In this document: in pieces, positions 32,301 through 41,268 of the stretch
Numbering within the stretch: the first letter of the stretch is position 1
Layout of the letters: each line of letters opens with the position of its first letter
NCBI RefSeq assembly: GCF_023053635.1
Contig: NC_086179.1
Coordinates: 4,974,001 to 5,038,000 of the forward strand
Source: Elgaria multicarinata webbii
Lineage: Eukaryota > Chordata > Lepidosauria > Squamata > Anguidae
Reading direction: 5' to 3'
DNA: 64,000 nucleotides
Translations under genes and position numbers: made by a program
The notes under the pieces: model-generated
What the model saw: the letters and a program-made list of their open reading frames with translations, nothing else
Told to the model about the DNA's origin: nothing
Databases searched by the model: none

Positions 32301-35300
32301 CCTCCTCCGATCCGCTTCGGATCTGTTTCAGGGAGGTCTGAATCACCCAGTTCAGGATTCAGGATTTGGATCTGAAGCGGTGCACAGCCCTAATTTCCAG
32401 TCTTGTTTCTTTTGGTTCAGAATCTGATTCTGATGGATAGCCTGAAACTCCTTCCCCCACACTAAGGGGAACAGGCCTGATCATGACAGGTAGTTTCCTA
32501 CATCCCTATGATCTTCCAGTTTTGCTGCTGTTTTAAAACAGCGCTTTCAGTGAGTTGTTTTTAGAGCAGGGAAAATATGGTATTATTTTTCAAAGCGAAA
32601 GAAAATGCTTTTTCCACCTGTGTAGTTGCACTGTTCCACTACTCCACAGCACAACCTAGAGGTTATGTAGCTGAAAAGCAGGAAAGGACACACTCTTTAT
32701 GTAGTGCTCGGATCTCAATTCTACCACAAAACTGAAAGTTGATACAGTGGATTAACAGCCTTGTATAGAAAAGCTCAAAGAGCAGAACAACTCAGAGATG
32801 ATGCCCAAGCATCAGAGGAGAAAGAAGTCACACAGCCCATAAACAGTATTTCATCCCCTTCTCCCGACTCCCTCCCACCCCCACTAGGTTTGCAGTCTTG
32901 TGCGGGAAGAAGGCCTCTCCGGATCTTGGATGTTTTTCCTAAAATGTGTTTGAGGCCTAATCTATACCAAAACAGGATATAGCACTATGAAAGTGGTATA
33001 TGGTATGTGTCAATGGGCCCCAACAGTTGTCAGTGCACTTCGATTTATTTATTTATTACATTTATATCCCCCATTTTTTTCCTCCAAGGAACCCAAGGCG
33101 GCATACATAATCCTCCTCCTCCTCTCCATGTTATCCTCACAACAACAACCCTGTGAGGTTGGCCTTCCTTCTTCTCACATCAGTCCGTTGGTTTCTGTTC
33201 ACCACTCTGCTGCTAAGATCATCTTCTTGGCTCGCCGCTCTGACCATGTTACTCCACTTCTGAAATCTCTTCATTGGCTTCCAATTCACTTCAGAATCCA
33301 ATATAAACTTCTCCTGTTGACCTACAAAGCTTTTCACTGTCTAGCTCCTTCCTATCTTTCCTCTCTCATCTCACACTATTGCCCGCTCGTGCTCTTTGCT
33401 CCTCTGATGCCATGTTTCTCACCTGCCCAAGGGTCTCTACTTCCCTTGCTCGGCTTCGTCCATTTTCTTCTGCTGCCCTTACGCCTGGAACGCTCTTCCA
33501 GAACATTTGAGAACTACAAGTTCAATCACAGCTCTTAAAGCTCAGCTAAAAACTTTTCTTTTTCCTAAAGCTTTTAAAACTTGATTTTGTTCTGACTTTA
33601 TACTGCTAGTTTTACCCTACCCTGTGCCTGTTTGGTGCATTCTCTTCCCCTCCTTATTGTTTTGTTATGATTTTATTAGAATGTAAGCCTATGCGGCAGG
33701 GTCTTGCTGTTTACTGTTTTACTCTGTACAGCACCATGTACATTGATGGTGCTATATAAATAAATAATAATAATAATAATAATAATAATAGGTAGGTTGG
33801 GCTGAGAGTCTGTGACCGGCCCAAAGTCACCCAGTGGGGTTCCATGGCGGAGTGGGGACTAGAACCCAGATCTCCGGACTCCACCTTAGCCACTACACCA
33901 CACTGGCTCTCACTTCAATACCGCTTTGCTCCTGCTTTTTATCACTTTCATAGTGCAATATCCTGCTTGGTGTTGATTAGGCCACAGCTGAATACTGGAG
34001 AGGGACCATTTCCTTTACCCCTGAGTTCACACACTGTTTTTCTCTGTTTCCCTTTCCCCGTTAACTTCCATCTGACCTATTCTGGCCAGAGCAAATTAAA
34101 TCACTCTGAATTAGCAAGGAATGGATGATATATGATATTGGGAACACATGAATGACTGGTATTTATTCCTTTTGTTCCAACACAATGCACTGTTCTAACA
34201 GTGGGGTGCTTAAAAGATAGTGCGGACCTGTCCCACTCTATCCTTCACAGGGACAGCGTTATTGTGATTGGAAGGTTCTGGATTTCAAGTTTTAGCTGAC
34301 CCAGAGCATGACGTCTTTCCCTTCAGGACAAAGACTGGGTGCCCAGAATCATAGAATCATAGAATAGCAGAGTTGGAAGGGGCCTACAAGGCCGTCGAGT
34401 CCAACCCCCTGCTCAATGCAGGAATCCACCCTAAAGCATCCCTGACAGATGGTTGTCCAGCTGCCTCTTGAATGCCTCTAGTGTGGGAGAGCCCACAACC
34501 TCCCTAGGTAGCTGATTCCATTGTGAATGGCAGCTTTGCCTAGAGTGACCATACAAAAAGGAGGACAGGGCTTCTGTATCTTTAACAGTTGCATAGAAAA
34601 GGGAATTTCAGCAGATGTCATTTGTAGATATTTTATTTTATTTATTTATTACATTTTTATACCGCCCAATAGCCGAAGCTCTCTGGGCGGTGGAGAACCT
34701 GGTGAAATTCCCTCTTCATCACAACAGTTAAAGCTGCAGGAGCTATACTAGAGTGACCAGATACAAAAGAGGGCAGGGCACCTGCAGCTTTAACTGTTGT
34801 GATGAAGAGGGAATTTCACCAGGTGCTGCATGCATACAAATGACACCTGCTGAAAGTCCCTTTTCTATACAAGTGCTAAAGATACAGGAGCCCGGTCCTC
34901 CTTTCCATATGGACACCCTAGCTTTGCCCCATGAGCTCTATTTTGACCGGCCTGTTTCCCACCCCATCTTCCTCATAGAGTTCAAACAACCAGGAGCCAC
35001 TTTGCTTACCCCCGCTGAGGACGTCACAGAAACAGCTGATAGGTCCGGACGTCTGGAAACTGAGGAAGCCTCCACAATTCAGGTAAAGCCATGGAGAACA
35101 ACGTGCACCGTGTTTCATCCCAAAGGTGGCTTACAGTGTGGCAAGAATATACAACAATATAGCAGCAGGACTTGCTAGCCTCAGTCAGGGGCCACTTGAA
35201 AACTGAAAATTCCTGAGGCCCACCGGCCACAAAATGGCAGAGCCTGTCACAGGATGGCAATGACTGATCTCATTTTCTAACCCCGCTCTGGAAATGGCTA

Positions 35301-38300
35301 AATTCTTCGCCACTGCTATTTTCTTGTGGCAGGAAGTTCCACAGTTCACATTTCCTCCTGTTAAATACAGGCATTCTGGAGGAAGCACTCCTCAGGGAAG
35401 AGCCATAGCTCAGCAGTAGAACGTGTGCTTTGCAATTCCTGGCATCTCCAGGGGCTTGTCTATACACCTGTCTATCCCATCGTGGCTGCGCAGTGGCGCT
35501 GCGGTGTTTATATGATGTAGCCGCCAACTTGCGGCCACATTGGTCTTCCTCCCTGAAACTGCTTTTTTGTGCTGTTATTTTACTGCAACTTTTTCAGTTG
35601 CTCCAAGGTCACCACGTTGTTTCTTTGTCAGTCAGTGGTGCCCTTGGTTTGGGTTAAGCAAGTGGCCATTGCTAGGGGCGGATCCGGTAAGCGCGGGAAC
35701 GCAGGGCGGGGGGCGGGCTTGACCAACCAAGAGCTCCATCGCACCGTCCCACTGTCATGGTGCATTGCATACAAAGGACTCATATGACGCCGCCCATGTC
35801 CTGCCCTGATCTCGCCTCTTCCTCCCCTCTTTGCGAGGGTTCCAAGTGCGGGGAAGGAATGTTTTTTCCCAGCAACGCGCTCAACCCTCTACGTGTATTT
35901 TTATCCCATCGCACTCAATCCAACGTTCTGAGGGCGGCGGCATTGCTGATGGAAGGGAGGGGTGTGGTGTCCCTGTGAGCAACCAACAGATTGTCAGGGA
36001 AGGTACCAATGGAATCTGCAGGGGGGGCGGGAAACAGCGATTCCACGGAGAGGTGTGAAGATGAATGAAACGTAAGGCTTTCAAACGCTAAGTAAACAGA
36101 GGGGGATAATACAAGGGCAAACGTTCAGGGGTGATGGAGCTCCAAACGGCCACCGGTGCCGTGTTTTTTCCTGGTCAGATGGCCCCCGCGCCCTCCTGCC
36201 AGGTTACTTTAGTGATTCCGCCTTGCAGCAGCAATGCTGCAGGGCTTTGAGGCAACCACTTACCAAAATGGCGCCGTGCAGATGCTCCCTGGTAGAAACC
36301 CTGGAGAGTCACTGCCGGTACTGGGCTGTATGGACTGAGACGCTTTGCTCAGTATCAAGTGGCTCCTACCTTCCTCCCAGTTTCAGGCGGAAATGGCTGA
36401 TCTACAGGCTCTAACTCAGCCTTCCTCAACCTGGGGCCCTCCAGATGTGTTGGACTGCATCTCCCAGAATGCCCCAGCTGGCTGGGGCATTCTGGGAGTT
36501 GTAGTCCAACACATCTGGAGCGCCCCAGGTTGAGGAAGGCTGCTCTAACTGGAGAAGACCATCAGAAGTGCCCTGCTGGATCAGACCAAGGGTCCATCTA
36601 GTCCAGCACTCTGTTCACACAGTGGCCAACCAGCCGTCGACCAGAGACCAACAAGGCAGGACATGGTGCAACAGCACCCTCCCGCCCATGTTCCCCAGCA
36701 GCTGGTGCACACAGGCTTACTGCCTCGAATACTGCAGATAGCACACAACCATCACGGCTAATAGCCATGGATAGCCTTCGTCTCCAGGAATTGCAGTAAT
36801 CTGAACATATCTTGTCCCCTAAACAGATTTGCCACCAACAACGATTTCAACGGTGAAGCGAGTTTTTCGAAAAGTTACGCAGAGAGGCGCCTTCAGAGAA
36901 TGTACCCCCACTTGCGTACTTCCTCGAGACTAGGTAAGACCAGCCCCCTTATTTGATCATTTCTCTCTCTCCTCTTAAGAGACTCATTGAGTAGCCCAGG
37001 CTAAGGGGAACAGGCCTGGCCATGACACACGTCAGGAACAATACAGGGATGCAGAAGGTGATCCATGTACTAAACAAACAATTTATATTGTATTTTATAT
37101 TATGGTTTTATACTGTTGTTTTATGCTTTGAATGTTTTTAATTTTTGTGAACCACCCAGAGAGCTCTGGCTATTGGGCAGTATAGAAATGTAACAAATAA
37201 ATAAATAAATAAATAAAAAATAAATTTCAGCAGTGGCAGGACCTGAAAAATATGTTAAAAAAAAAGACATAACACATCTAGAGGATCAGGTTCCAAATAT
37301 ACATCAATACATACCGTAAACATACCAGAACAGAAGAGGCATAATACCTACATCTGGTTAAAAAATATAATTAAAAGCAAGCCAAGTTACTGCACATGGT
37401 GCTGCATAGCCCCTAGGTATTTACCCAAAGTGCCAGTCTCATATATAAGAATTGCTTAGGAATTTTATTATATTAAGAGATATATAAGTATTCCTAATAA
37501 ATAAATAAATTACATTTTCTTAAATGCTAGAAAACTAATTAATGAACAGAATTATTCATTAATTTCCTCGGGGGGGGGGGGGAAATCAAAATATATAAAT
37601 AAGAAAGTTTTTTAAAAGTGTTGGTGATGAAACATATATCCTAGTGCAAGCTGTAGTTTGTCCTCAAACCAGAATCCCAGAGCAGCGTCCTCAAGGAAGA
37701 GAAAAGCTGGAAACCATGATACCTACGGCACTACACAGCGTTTGTGTGAGGCGTGTTTGGAAACTAGAGGTGATCCAGAATCCCGTGGCGGCACAATTCC
37801 TTTGTGCTTAGAAGAGCAAGATAAAAACGATTTAAGAAAGAAAGAGCCCTCGAAATAATGACAGAAGCTTCCAGAAAACATCAACCTGTCCCAAATTACT
37901 TCTGGGCCAGATCTACACGTCGTTGCGAAGGCGCCTCCGTGCGCCTTTTTAAAAGACGTACCTAAAAGAAGCGCCTCTTTCTTTACTGTGTGTACTGTGA
38001 GCTAGGCAGCGCCGCCTGCGGAAGAATCTCTACCCCATTCAAAGACGCTGCTCGGGCCGCTTCCCCCTCCCGTGTTCTTCCATTCGAATAACCCCCCCTC
38101 CCACCCGTTTGCGTGCGTGCGGCGGACGAGTTCAGCTCCTGCCTCTCGCTCTCCCCCGCGGTGTCATCTCCCCGGGACTCTCTTCGGTGTGTGCTCGCGC
38201 ACGCAAACGCAAATACAAACACACCGAGGGAGAAAAGTGTTTTGCAGGAGGAGCCGCCGCCGGTGGGACGCGCCAGAAGAGCCGCCGGGTGGGAGGGGGG

Positions 38301-38790
38301 ATTATTCGAATGGAAGAACACGCGAGGGGGAAGCGGCCCGAGCAGCGTCTTTGAATGGGGTAGAGATTCTTCCGCAGGCGGTGCTGCCTAGCTCACAGTA
38401 CACACAGTAAAGAAAGAGGCGCTGAGGAGGCAGTCATAACCTCTCCCTCAACCCAAGAGAATCATAACCTCATACACTGTCTGTATAGATTTCTGGAGCA
38501 GCCCCATTTGGTATATGCTGTACAGTTCTTATGCGCCGAAGTCCCGTGAGCGTAGGCCAATCTCACCTGTGCCTTTTGTGTGTTTTTTGCTTCCAGGTCA
38601 ACAGAAAAGAGAACCCCTGCCCAGTATTCAAGGGTGGGCCCCCCAAATGACCCATTGGGAGCCTCTAACCATTGCATGCCTGACCGAAACGAAGCGCACT
38701 CTTACGGCACCAGGGGATGATGGCTTCAGGTACGGGAAGGCCCCACTCTGGGTCATAAACGACTCCGTTGTGCCCAAAAACACCCAATAA
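24766..38790 (+). CDS. Unrecognised five-exon gene, about 222 aa (gene span)
   Basis: Coding exons are 24766-24838 (ATG at 24782), 29264-29470, 34979-35082, 36827-36933 and 38597-38790. Every junction has GT/AG signals and the phases agree (0, 0, 2, 1), giving an open frame of 222 aa from Met to TAA. I do not recognise the protein. It starts MSSHFFLKHEANYSNHPNL, has no signal peptide or membrane segment, and is rich in Pro, Arg and aromatic residues. The second exon holds VPLTDAEFREHLERHRGEIA and SPLPLLISGQQ. The last exon has MTHWEPLTIACLTETK and FRYGKAPLWVIND. Such small basic, Trp/Tyr-dotted proteins are common among ciliary and sperm microtubule-associated proteins, but that is only an impression. 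A 5' exon may exist, because an acceptor precedes exon 1. It shares the strand of TUBAL3 and ends 5.4 kb upstream of it. All introns carry repeats. Confidence 0.72.
24919..25092 (+). mobile_element. TAGGGTGACC MITE, right half
   Basis: AGGGCACCTGCAGCTTTAAC to CCATAGGGTCACCCTA. Lies in intron 1 of the unrecognised gene. Confidence 0.8.
25344..25376. repeat. (GT)n microsatellite
   Basis: About 16 GT units in unique-looking intron DNA (25093-25625 holds no other feature I can name). Confidence 0.95.
25625..26097 (+). mobile_element. (ATT)n and L2-type LINE remnant
   Basis: An (ATT)n run at 25630-25690, then degenerate L2: GCCCGCTCACACTGGCTACC, AGGTTAAGATGTTTCTCTTC, CACCCAGGGAGCTTTGGCTA. Heavily worn. 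Confidence 0.7.
26362..26578 (-). repeat. L2 3' end
   Basis: (ATT)n, TATATAGCACCATCAATGTA and CCGCATAGGCTTACAATCTA, minus-strand 3' UTR of the 4114-6052 subfamily. Confidence 0.85.
26579..27175. other. No gene seen in intron DNA
   Basis: Unique-looking. Contains CCAAT-like motifs on both strands (GATTGGCCAG, GGCCAATGAC near 26760-26795), but no TATA box or exon to go with them. The open frame 26702-27049 has no supporting pattern. Confidence 0.35.
27176..27345 (-). repeat. L2 3' end
   Basis: (TTTA)n, ATACCGCCCAATAGCCGAAG and AAGCACAACCAGGATAAAAC. Confidence 0.8.
27380..28712 (+). mobile_element. CR1 LINE, three adjoining copies
   Basis: Two older, worn pieces (27380-27620; 27625-27852, GGGGCTGGAGCATCTCCCCT) run into a better-kept CR1 at 27853-28712. 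This starts ATAGCTAATACCTTGGAAGA and ends in ATTCTATG repeats. A 205-aa frame (28012-28629) contains [20 protein letters not shown] and ends QLDNHLSGML. A frameshift lies near 28105, since the reading switches frame there. Confidence 0.85.
28802..28981 (+). mobile_element. CAGTGGAGGCTGG palindromic MITE, copy 3
   Basis: Flanks ATTATATG and ATTATATT match at 7 of 8 positions, good evidence for 8-bp target duplication by a hAT-type transposase. Arms: CAGTGGAGGCTGGTGGCTCC and AATCAGGCTCCACTG. Confidence 0.85.
29264..29470 (+). CDS. Unrecognised gene, exon 2
   Basis: 207 nt (69 codons), phase 0 at both ends. The acceptor follows a long pyrimidine tract ending CTCTGGGCAG. The donor is AGG/GTAGGC. 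It encodes VQYFVPLTDAEFREHLERHR and onward to RYFSKELLGR. The frame is open and the composition protein-like, unlike the repeats on both sides. A glutamate-arginine helix (EFREHLERHRGEIAIML) is predicted from the residue pattern. Confidence 0.78.
29526..29632 (-). repeat. L2 3' end fragment
   Basis: TATATAGCACCATCAGTGTA and GTACAGAGTAAAACAATAAA. Confidence 0.8.
29633..30597. other. Intron DNA with one MITE fragment
   Basis: 30100-30172 is part of a CAGTGGAGGCTGG MITE (TGACTGAAACCTGGAGCGGA). The rest is unique-looking with no exon support. Confidence 0.45.
30598..31193 (+). mobile_element. L2-type LINE 3' part
   Basis: A 138-aa frame (30601-31017) encodes LQLVQNAAARLISGTRRFDR, AFSVVAPRLWNDLPDEARLA and VKTFLFAQAYGGTS, the L2 C-terminal region. 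The 3' UTR is AACCGCCCAGAGAGCTCTGG with a (AAAT)n tail. Little worn. Confidence 0.9.
31735..32488 (-). mobile_element. Solo LTR fossil (Gypsy- or ERV-like)
   Basis: On the minus strand the segment runs from TGTCATGATCAGG to CACGACA, with an AATAAAG signal in its last quarter and TATAAG-type promoter motifs. Flanks GGTGC and GGTAG may be a worn 5-bp target duplication. A + CR1 3' end (32181-32275) was inserted later. The terminal motif recurs alone at about 36995-37028. No internal coding region lies beside it, so it appears to be a solo LTR. It is moderately old, because CR1 landed in it. Confidence 0.5.
32181..32275 (+). mobile_element. CR1 3' end inside the LTR
   Basis: TTTAGGGTGGATTCCTGCAT to CTATGATTCTATGATTCT. 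Confidence 0.85.
32954..33983 (+). mobile_element. Three-level nest: MITE holding SINE holding L2
   Basis: Outer CACCAAGCAGGATAT-type MITE: left arm 32954-33041, right arm 33913-33983. Inside is a minus tRNA-SINE (33042-33912) whose head reads GAGCCAGTGTGGTGTAGTGG on the minus strand, flanked by CACTTCGAT and CACTTCAAT. Inside the SINE is a + L2 3' part (about 33155-33792) with the same 3' UTR as 4114-6052. Order of events: MITE, SINE, L2. Confidence 0.85.
34345..34527 (-). mobile_element. CR1 3' end
   Basis: AGAATCATAGAATCATAGAA to TAGCTGATTCCATTGTG. Confidence 0.85.
34541..34920 (+). mobile_element. TAGGGTGACC MITE with perfect 8-bp duplication
   Basis: GCTTTGCC at 34533-34540 is repeated exactly at 34921-34928. 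Arms TAGAGTGACCATACAAAAAG and CCATATGGACACCCTA. An L2 3' tail piece (34630-34692, minus) is inserted in the left arm. The element ends 58 bp before exon 3 of the unrecognised gene. Confidence 0.88.
34979..35082 (+). CDS. Unrecognised gene, exon 3
   Basis: 104 nt, entering in phase 0 and leaving in phase 2. The acceptor has a strong pyrimidine tract (CCCACCCCATCTTCCTCATAG) and the donor is CAG/GTAAAG. It encodes SSNNQEPLCLPPLRTSQKQL, then IGPDVWKLRKPPQF and two bases of Arg. A longer reading frame runs through the same stretch in another phase, but it starts inside a transposon and would break the phase of exon 4, so I prefer this reading. Confidence 0.65.
35083..36408. other. Intron DNA with weak repeat traces
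   Basis: 35399-35452 resembles the MIR-like SINE head (AGCCATAGCTCAGCAGTAGA). From 35452 (GGGGCTTGTCTATACACCTG) a GC-rich stretch to about 35960 may be a hAT-like element by its left end, but no right end was found. 35960-36408 is unique-looking. Confidence 0.35.
36417..36542 (+). mobile_element. CAGCC hAT-type MITE, near-perfect hairpin
   Basis: 126 bp from CAGCCTTCCTCAACCTGGGG to CCCCAGGTTGAGGAAGGCTG, with the arms pairing almost completely around GCCCCAGCTGGCTGGGGC. Exact 8-bp duplication CTCTAACT at 36409-36416 and 36543-36550. No coding capacity. Confidence 0.92.
36560..36790 (-). mobile_element. CR1/L3-like 3' end
   Basis: CCTGCTGGATCAGACCAAGG to TAGCCTTCGTCTCCAGGA, ending about 37 bp before exon 4 of the unrecognised gene. 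Confidence 0.75.
36827..36933 (+). CDS. Unrecognised gene, exon 4
   Basis: 107 nt, phase 2 to phase 1. It encodes FATNNDFNGEASFSKSYAER and RLQRMYPHLRTSSRL. The acceptor is CCCCTAAACAG and the donor CTAG/GTAAG. A CR1-type LINE fragment ends about 37 bp before the exon, so the branch point must lie in or beside repeat DNA. Confidence 0.72.
37075..37230 (+). repeat. L2 3' end
   Basis: TGTGAACCACCCAGAGAGCT, GGCAGTATAGAAATGTAACA and a (AAAT)n tail. Confidence 0.8.
37231..37904. other. Intron DNA, no gene seen
   Basis: AT-rich with an 11-G run near 37570. The open frame 37658-37858 has no splice support. Confidence 0.35.
37905..38423. mobile_element. GC-rich foldback element, right end worn
   Basis: Left arm includes AAGAAGCGCCTCTTTCTTTA, CTAGGCAGCGCCGCCTGCGG and TTCCATTCGAATAACCCCCC; the inverse of each occurs at 38280-38423. 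The stem exceeds 130 bp. The outer GATCTACACGTCGTTGCG of the left end has no partner on the right, so the right end is lost. It lies in the last intron of the unrecognised gene, about 170 bp before the final exon. Confidence 0.85.
38597..38790 (+). CDS. Unrecognised gene, last exon with stop
   Basis: 194 nt: two bases finishing a Gly codon, 63 codons and TAA. The acceptor is TTTTTTGCTTCCAG. It encodes QQKREPLPSIQGWAPQMTHW, EPLTIACLTETKRTL and FRYGKAPLWVINDSVVPKNT. An internal GTACGG could act as a donor at 38730, but the frame continues openly to a stop that coincides with a poly(A) signal. Confidence 0.75.
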
Positions 38791-38791
38791 A
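38786..38791 (+). promoter_or_regulatory. Poly(A) signal overlapping the stop codon
   Basis: AATAAA contains the TAA stop of the unrecognised gene (38788-38790). GT- and T-rich sequence (CGTGTTCTGACTCTTTG) follows at about 25-40 bp, as expected for cleavage. The 3' UTR would be only about 20 nt. Confidence 0.6.
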
Positions 38792-39047
38792 GCCTTCTGC
38801 TGCCTGAGACGCCTCGTGTTCTGACTCTTTGCTTCACAGCCTCAATCCTGGTGCAATCTGATTTCACTAATATGTACTACTTGGGAGAGCAAAACTGAGC
38901 AGGATATAAGAGGGAGCAGAGGGATGAATGGAAGTCCCACAGTCCGCTCCCTGCTCCAGTACACTGCTCCAGTGAAACCTTCTGAAAATCCAGTGGGTGC
39001 GGGCATGTTCACACGATGGAGCTGATCCTTTTGGGAGAGCACAGTTT
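38792..39047. other. Intergenic, no feature seen
   Basis: Downstream of the unrecognised gene. Unique-looking. Confidence 0.4.
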
Positions 39048-39568
39048 ATTTTATTTTATTTATTACATTTTTATATCGCCCAATAGCCGAAGCTGTCTGG
39101 GCGGTTCACCAAAATTAAAACCATGAAAAGCATAATAAAACAACCAACAGTCTAAAAGCACAAATAAAAAAAAATACCATATGAAAAGCACAACCAGGAT
39201 AAAACCACACAGCAGAAATGGATATAGATTAAAATACGGAATTAAAACAGCAAAGTTTAAATTTAAGTTGAATTAGGTGTTAAAATACTGAGAAAATAAA
39301 AAGGTGTTCAGCTGGCGATGGAAGGAATACAGTGTAGGCGCCAGGCGAACCTCTCTTGGGAGCTCGTTCCACAACCGGGGTGCCACAGCAGAGAAGGCCC
39401 TCCTCCTAGTAGTCACCTGCCTCACTTCCTTCGGCAGGGGCTCAGGGAGAAGGACCCCTGTGGATGATCTTAAGGTCTGGGCAGGTACATATGGGAGGAG
39501 GCGTTTCTTCAAATAATCTGGCCCAAAGCCATTTAGGGCTTTGAATGTTAGTACCAGTTCCCTCAACA
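39048..39568 (-). mobile_element. L2-type LINE 3' part
   Basis: The minus frame 39273-39572 includes LTFKALNGFGPDYLKKRLLP and AFSAVAPRLWNELPREVRLA. The 3' UTR CGCCCAATAGCCGAAGCTGT lies at the low-coordinate end. Confidence 0.85.
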
Positions 39569-39597
39569 CCACTTATCCGGACACATGAACCTCCTGC

Positions 39598-39745
39598 TAG
39601 AACATCAGACGAGCCCTGCTGGATCAGACCAAGGGGCCATCTAGTCCAGCATTCTGTTCACAAGAGGCCAACCAGCTGGTCACAGGAAACCCACAAGCAG
39701 AACATGAGTGCAATAACCCCCTCCCGCTCATGTTCTCTAATATAT
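39598..39745 (-). mobile_element. CR1/L3-like 3' end
   Basis: CTGGATCAGACCAAGGGGCC, CAGCATTCTGTTCACAAGAG. Confidence 0.7.
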
Positions 39746-40480
39746 CTCCAACTTTTCAGGATTGAACTTTAGTTTACTGAGCACAGAGAGGCAGCTGCTG
39801 TGGTTCACTCCATGCTAGTTGCAAGAGGGAGAGGAGCCTGGTTTCTTGGCTCTGAGCCCTGAGCGCTGTCTCTGAGCTCTGAACAAGAAAACCCCCAAAT
39901 CCTATGTCCCTCCAGATGCTGCCTAGGGGACATGGGATTGCTCCCTAAGCTTCTCATCAAGATAAATGACCCTAACAACATACTTAGGCAAACATTTTAG
40001 CCTCGCTTGACATGCTACAGGTAAACTTTGACACAAATATTTCCTTGTCATCATCCTGTCTTGTGAGCTTGATTTTTTATATATATATTATTATTTCATA
40101 TGTGTTGTATTTATGAACTTGGATAGGCTTTCTGGTTACTTATCCAATGGTTCATCTGTCCTCATTATGTAGCCAGTTGTTTTATGATACTGTCTTTTAA
40201 TGATGCTAAGTGGAAAACAACTATAAATTTAACATGGGCACCTCCTTACAGTATATCTGGATTCCTTTCTTAGCAGTAAAGAATGCTAATGATCAATCCC
40301 TAATGACCAGGCATTGCTGTTTCTCATCTGGCAAACCTCGGAGATGCGACGACTTTATTCCTCGTGTGTCAAGAGGCCAAGCTGTGTTACGTTAGCCATT
40401 GCAATCTCATTTTTAATTCTAGAATTCTCTTGGGGGTACTTGATTATAGAATTTCCTAACTGGGCGGCAGGCGTAAGACG
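39746..40480. other. Intergenic, no gene seen
   Basis: AT-rich unique-looking DNA. Short open frames only. Confidence 0.4.
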
Positions 40481-41268
40481 ATGCAAACATCCTGGTTGCA
40501 TCCCGGTTGCCCTCCTCTGGACAAGCTGGAGCGTGTTCAGAGGAGGGCAACCAGGATGATCAGGGGTCTGGAAACAAAGCCCTATGAAGACAGACTAAAA
40601 GAACTGGGCATGTTGAGCCTGGAGAAGAGAAGATTGAGGGGAGACATGATAGCAAGAAAGGCAAATGCTATTTTGGGCTGCATTAATAGAAGTATAGCTT
40701 CCAAATCACGTGAGGTACTGGTTCCTCTCTATTCGGCCCTGGTTAGGCCTCATCTAGAGTATTGCGTCCAGTTCTGGGCTCCACAATTCAAGAAGGACGC
40801 AGACAAGCTGGAGCGTGTTCAGAGGAGGGCAGCCAGGATGATCAGGGGTCTGGAAACAAAGCCCTGTGAAGAGAGACTGAAAGAACTGGGCCTGTTGAGC
40901 CTGGAGAAGAGAAGATTGAGGGGAGACATGAGAGCACTCTTCAAATATTTAAAAGGTTGTCACACAGAGGAGGGCCAGGATCTCTTCTCGATCCTCCGAG
41001 AGTGCAGGACACAGAATAACGGGCTCAAGTTAGAGGAAGCCAGATTCCAACTGGACATCAGGAAAAACTTCCTGACAGTTAGAGCAGTACGACAATGGAA
41101 TCCGTTACCTAGGGAGGTTGTGGGCTCTCCCACACTAGGGGCCTTCAAGAGGCAGCTGGACAACCATCTGTCAGGGATAATTTAGGGTGGATTCCTGCAT
41201 TGAGCAGGGGGTTGGACTCGATGGCCTTATAGGCCCCCTCCAACTCTGCTATTCTATGATTCTATGAA
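40481..41268 (+). mobile_element. CR1 LINE with an internal duplicated segment
   Basis: A 234-aa frame reads [20 protein letters not shown] to LRGDMIA, then jumps back to [20 protein letters not shown] and reads [20 protein letters not shown] a second time before finishing normally. The segments are in frame. A short inverted CR1 piece (CATCCTGGTTGCATCCCGG) precedes it. This is best explained by template switching or twin priming at insertion, or by later recombination. Confidence 0.85.

Noticed and set aside
34753-35178. Longer open frame through exon 3 of the unrecognised gene, reading PHELYFDRPVSHPIFLIEFK.
   Set aside because: It begins inside a MITE and its phase does not join exon 4, whereas the shorter reading after CCTCATAG fits both neighbours.
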